13,933 nt of DNA from an uncultured bacterium (GTDB taxonomy: Bacteria > Bacteroidota > Bacteroidia > CAILMK01): positions 1-13,933 of the forward strand of contig CAILMK010000006.1 of the NCBI GenBank assembly GCA_903835275.1, written 5' to 3'. Numbering within the stretch: position 1 is the first letter of the stretch; every line of letters starts with the position of its first letter. The notes beneath the pieces were generated by a model. It did no database searches. It had not been told where the DNA came from and worked only from the letters and a program-made list of their open reading frames with translations. Below, in pieces: positions 13,741 to 13,933 of this stretch. A program made the translations under genes and the position numbers.

Positions 13741-13933
13741 ATGAAGAAATTATTTTTACTGGATGCCATGGCACTTATATATCGTGCACATTTTGCATTC
13801 ATCAAGAGTCCAAGGATAAACTCCAAGGATGTAAATACATCGGCGGTATTCGGTTTTACTAATGTATTGCTCGATATCATGAAGCGCGAGAAGCCCACGC
13901 ATCTGGCTATTGTATATGATACCAATAAGCCAA
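13741..13933 (+). CDS. polA: DNA polymerase I, N-terminal part (cut by window end)
   Basis: The first 64 codons match the N-terminus of DNA polymerase I, the 5'-3' exonuclease (FEN-like) domain. Visible marks are FLLDAMALIYRAHFAF (5-20) with the metal-binding D8, PRINSK and VNTSAVFGFTN (about 24-41), and KPTHLAIVYDTNKP (51-64) with the second conserved acidic residue D60. The enzyme removes RNA primers and fills gaps in replication and repair. The polymerase domain lies beyond the window, so integrity cannot be judged. The ATG follows the CMD gene by 34 bases. A TATTTTTA sequence (13730-13737) is one base off the -7 consensus but very close to the start. Confidence 0.93.
   Translation, partial: MKKLFLLDAMALIYRAHFAFIKSPRINSKDVNTSAVFGFTNVLLDIMKREKPTHLAIVYDTNKP

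Overview
The window looks like a chromosomal stretch from a Bacteroidota bacterium. A free-living, non-Bacteroides lineage such as Chitinophagia or Sphingobacteriia seems likely, but I cannot fix it further. The evidence is proteins with type IX secretion (T9SS) C-terminal sorting domains, low-GC DNA, no Shine-Dalgarno sequences, and several copies of the Bacteroidota -7 promoter box TAnnTTTG just upstream of start codons. There are no tRNA or rRNA genes, CRISPR arrays, transposases or phage genes.

Left part (1-2872, minus-strand genes): repeat-rich spacer, a DciA-like DUF721 protein, a PaaE-type flavin/2Fe-2S oxidoreductase and an NADP-dependent short-chain dehydrogenase. The spacers hold interspersed palindromic repeats. 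Two related copies of a hairpin element (124-182 and 1824-1880) lie at the 3' ends of minus-strand genes, and a cluster of GACCCC/GGGGTC palindromes lies at 2727-2846. The spacer 471-669 carries a perfect DnaA-box sequence inside a nested inverted repeat.

Surface polysaccharide part (2873-6496, minus): an MBOAT (AlgI-type) acyltransferase, an AlgX/AlgJ-type SGNH protein three bases downstream, then a T9SS-exported protein with its own promoter box. Together the first two look like a two-component machine that moves acetyl groups across the membrane and onto an extracytoplasmic glycan. A sodium/solute symporter is transcribed divergently from it (6591-7976).

Middle (8066-10193): a class III (SIRT5/CobB-like) sirtuin that has lost most zinc-binding cysteines. 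It ends one base from a convergent GT39/ArnT-like membrane glycosyltransferase.

Right part (10314-13933, plus): two exported proteins in tandem. The first is T9SS-type and its signal peptide is interrupted by an in-frame TGA. The second has a tail-fibre-like N-terminal motif followed by a predicted beta-helix. Then come a small secreted Cys/Lys-rich peptide with its own promoter and a strong terminator, an AhpD-like carboxymuconolactone decarboxylase family protein, and the first 64 codons of DNA polymerase I.

Most genes are ordinary accessory or housekeeping genes. The most notable points are the nonsense codon in the signal peptide at 10353-10355, the zinc-poor sirtuin, the paired hairpin repeats with a compensatory base change, and the DnaA-box spacer next to the dciA-like gene.
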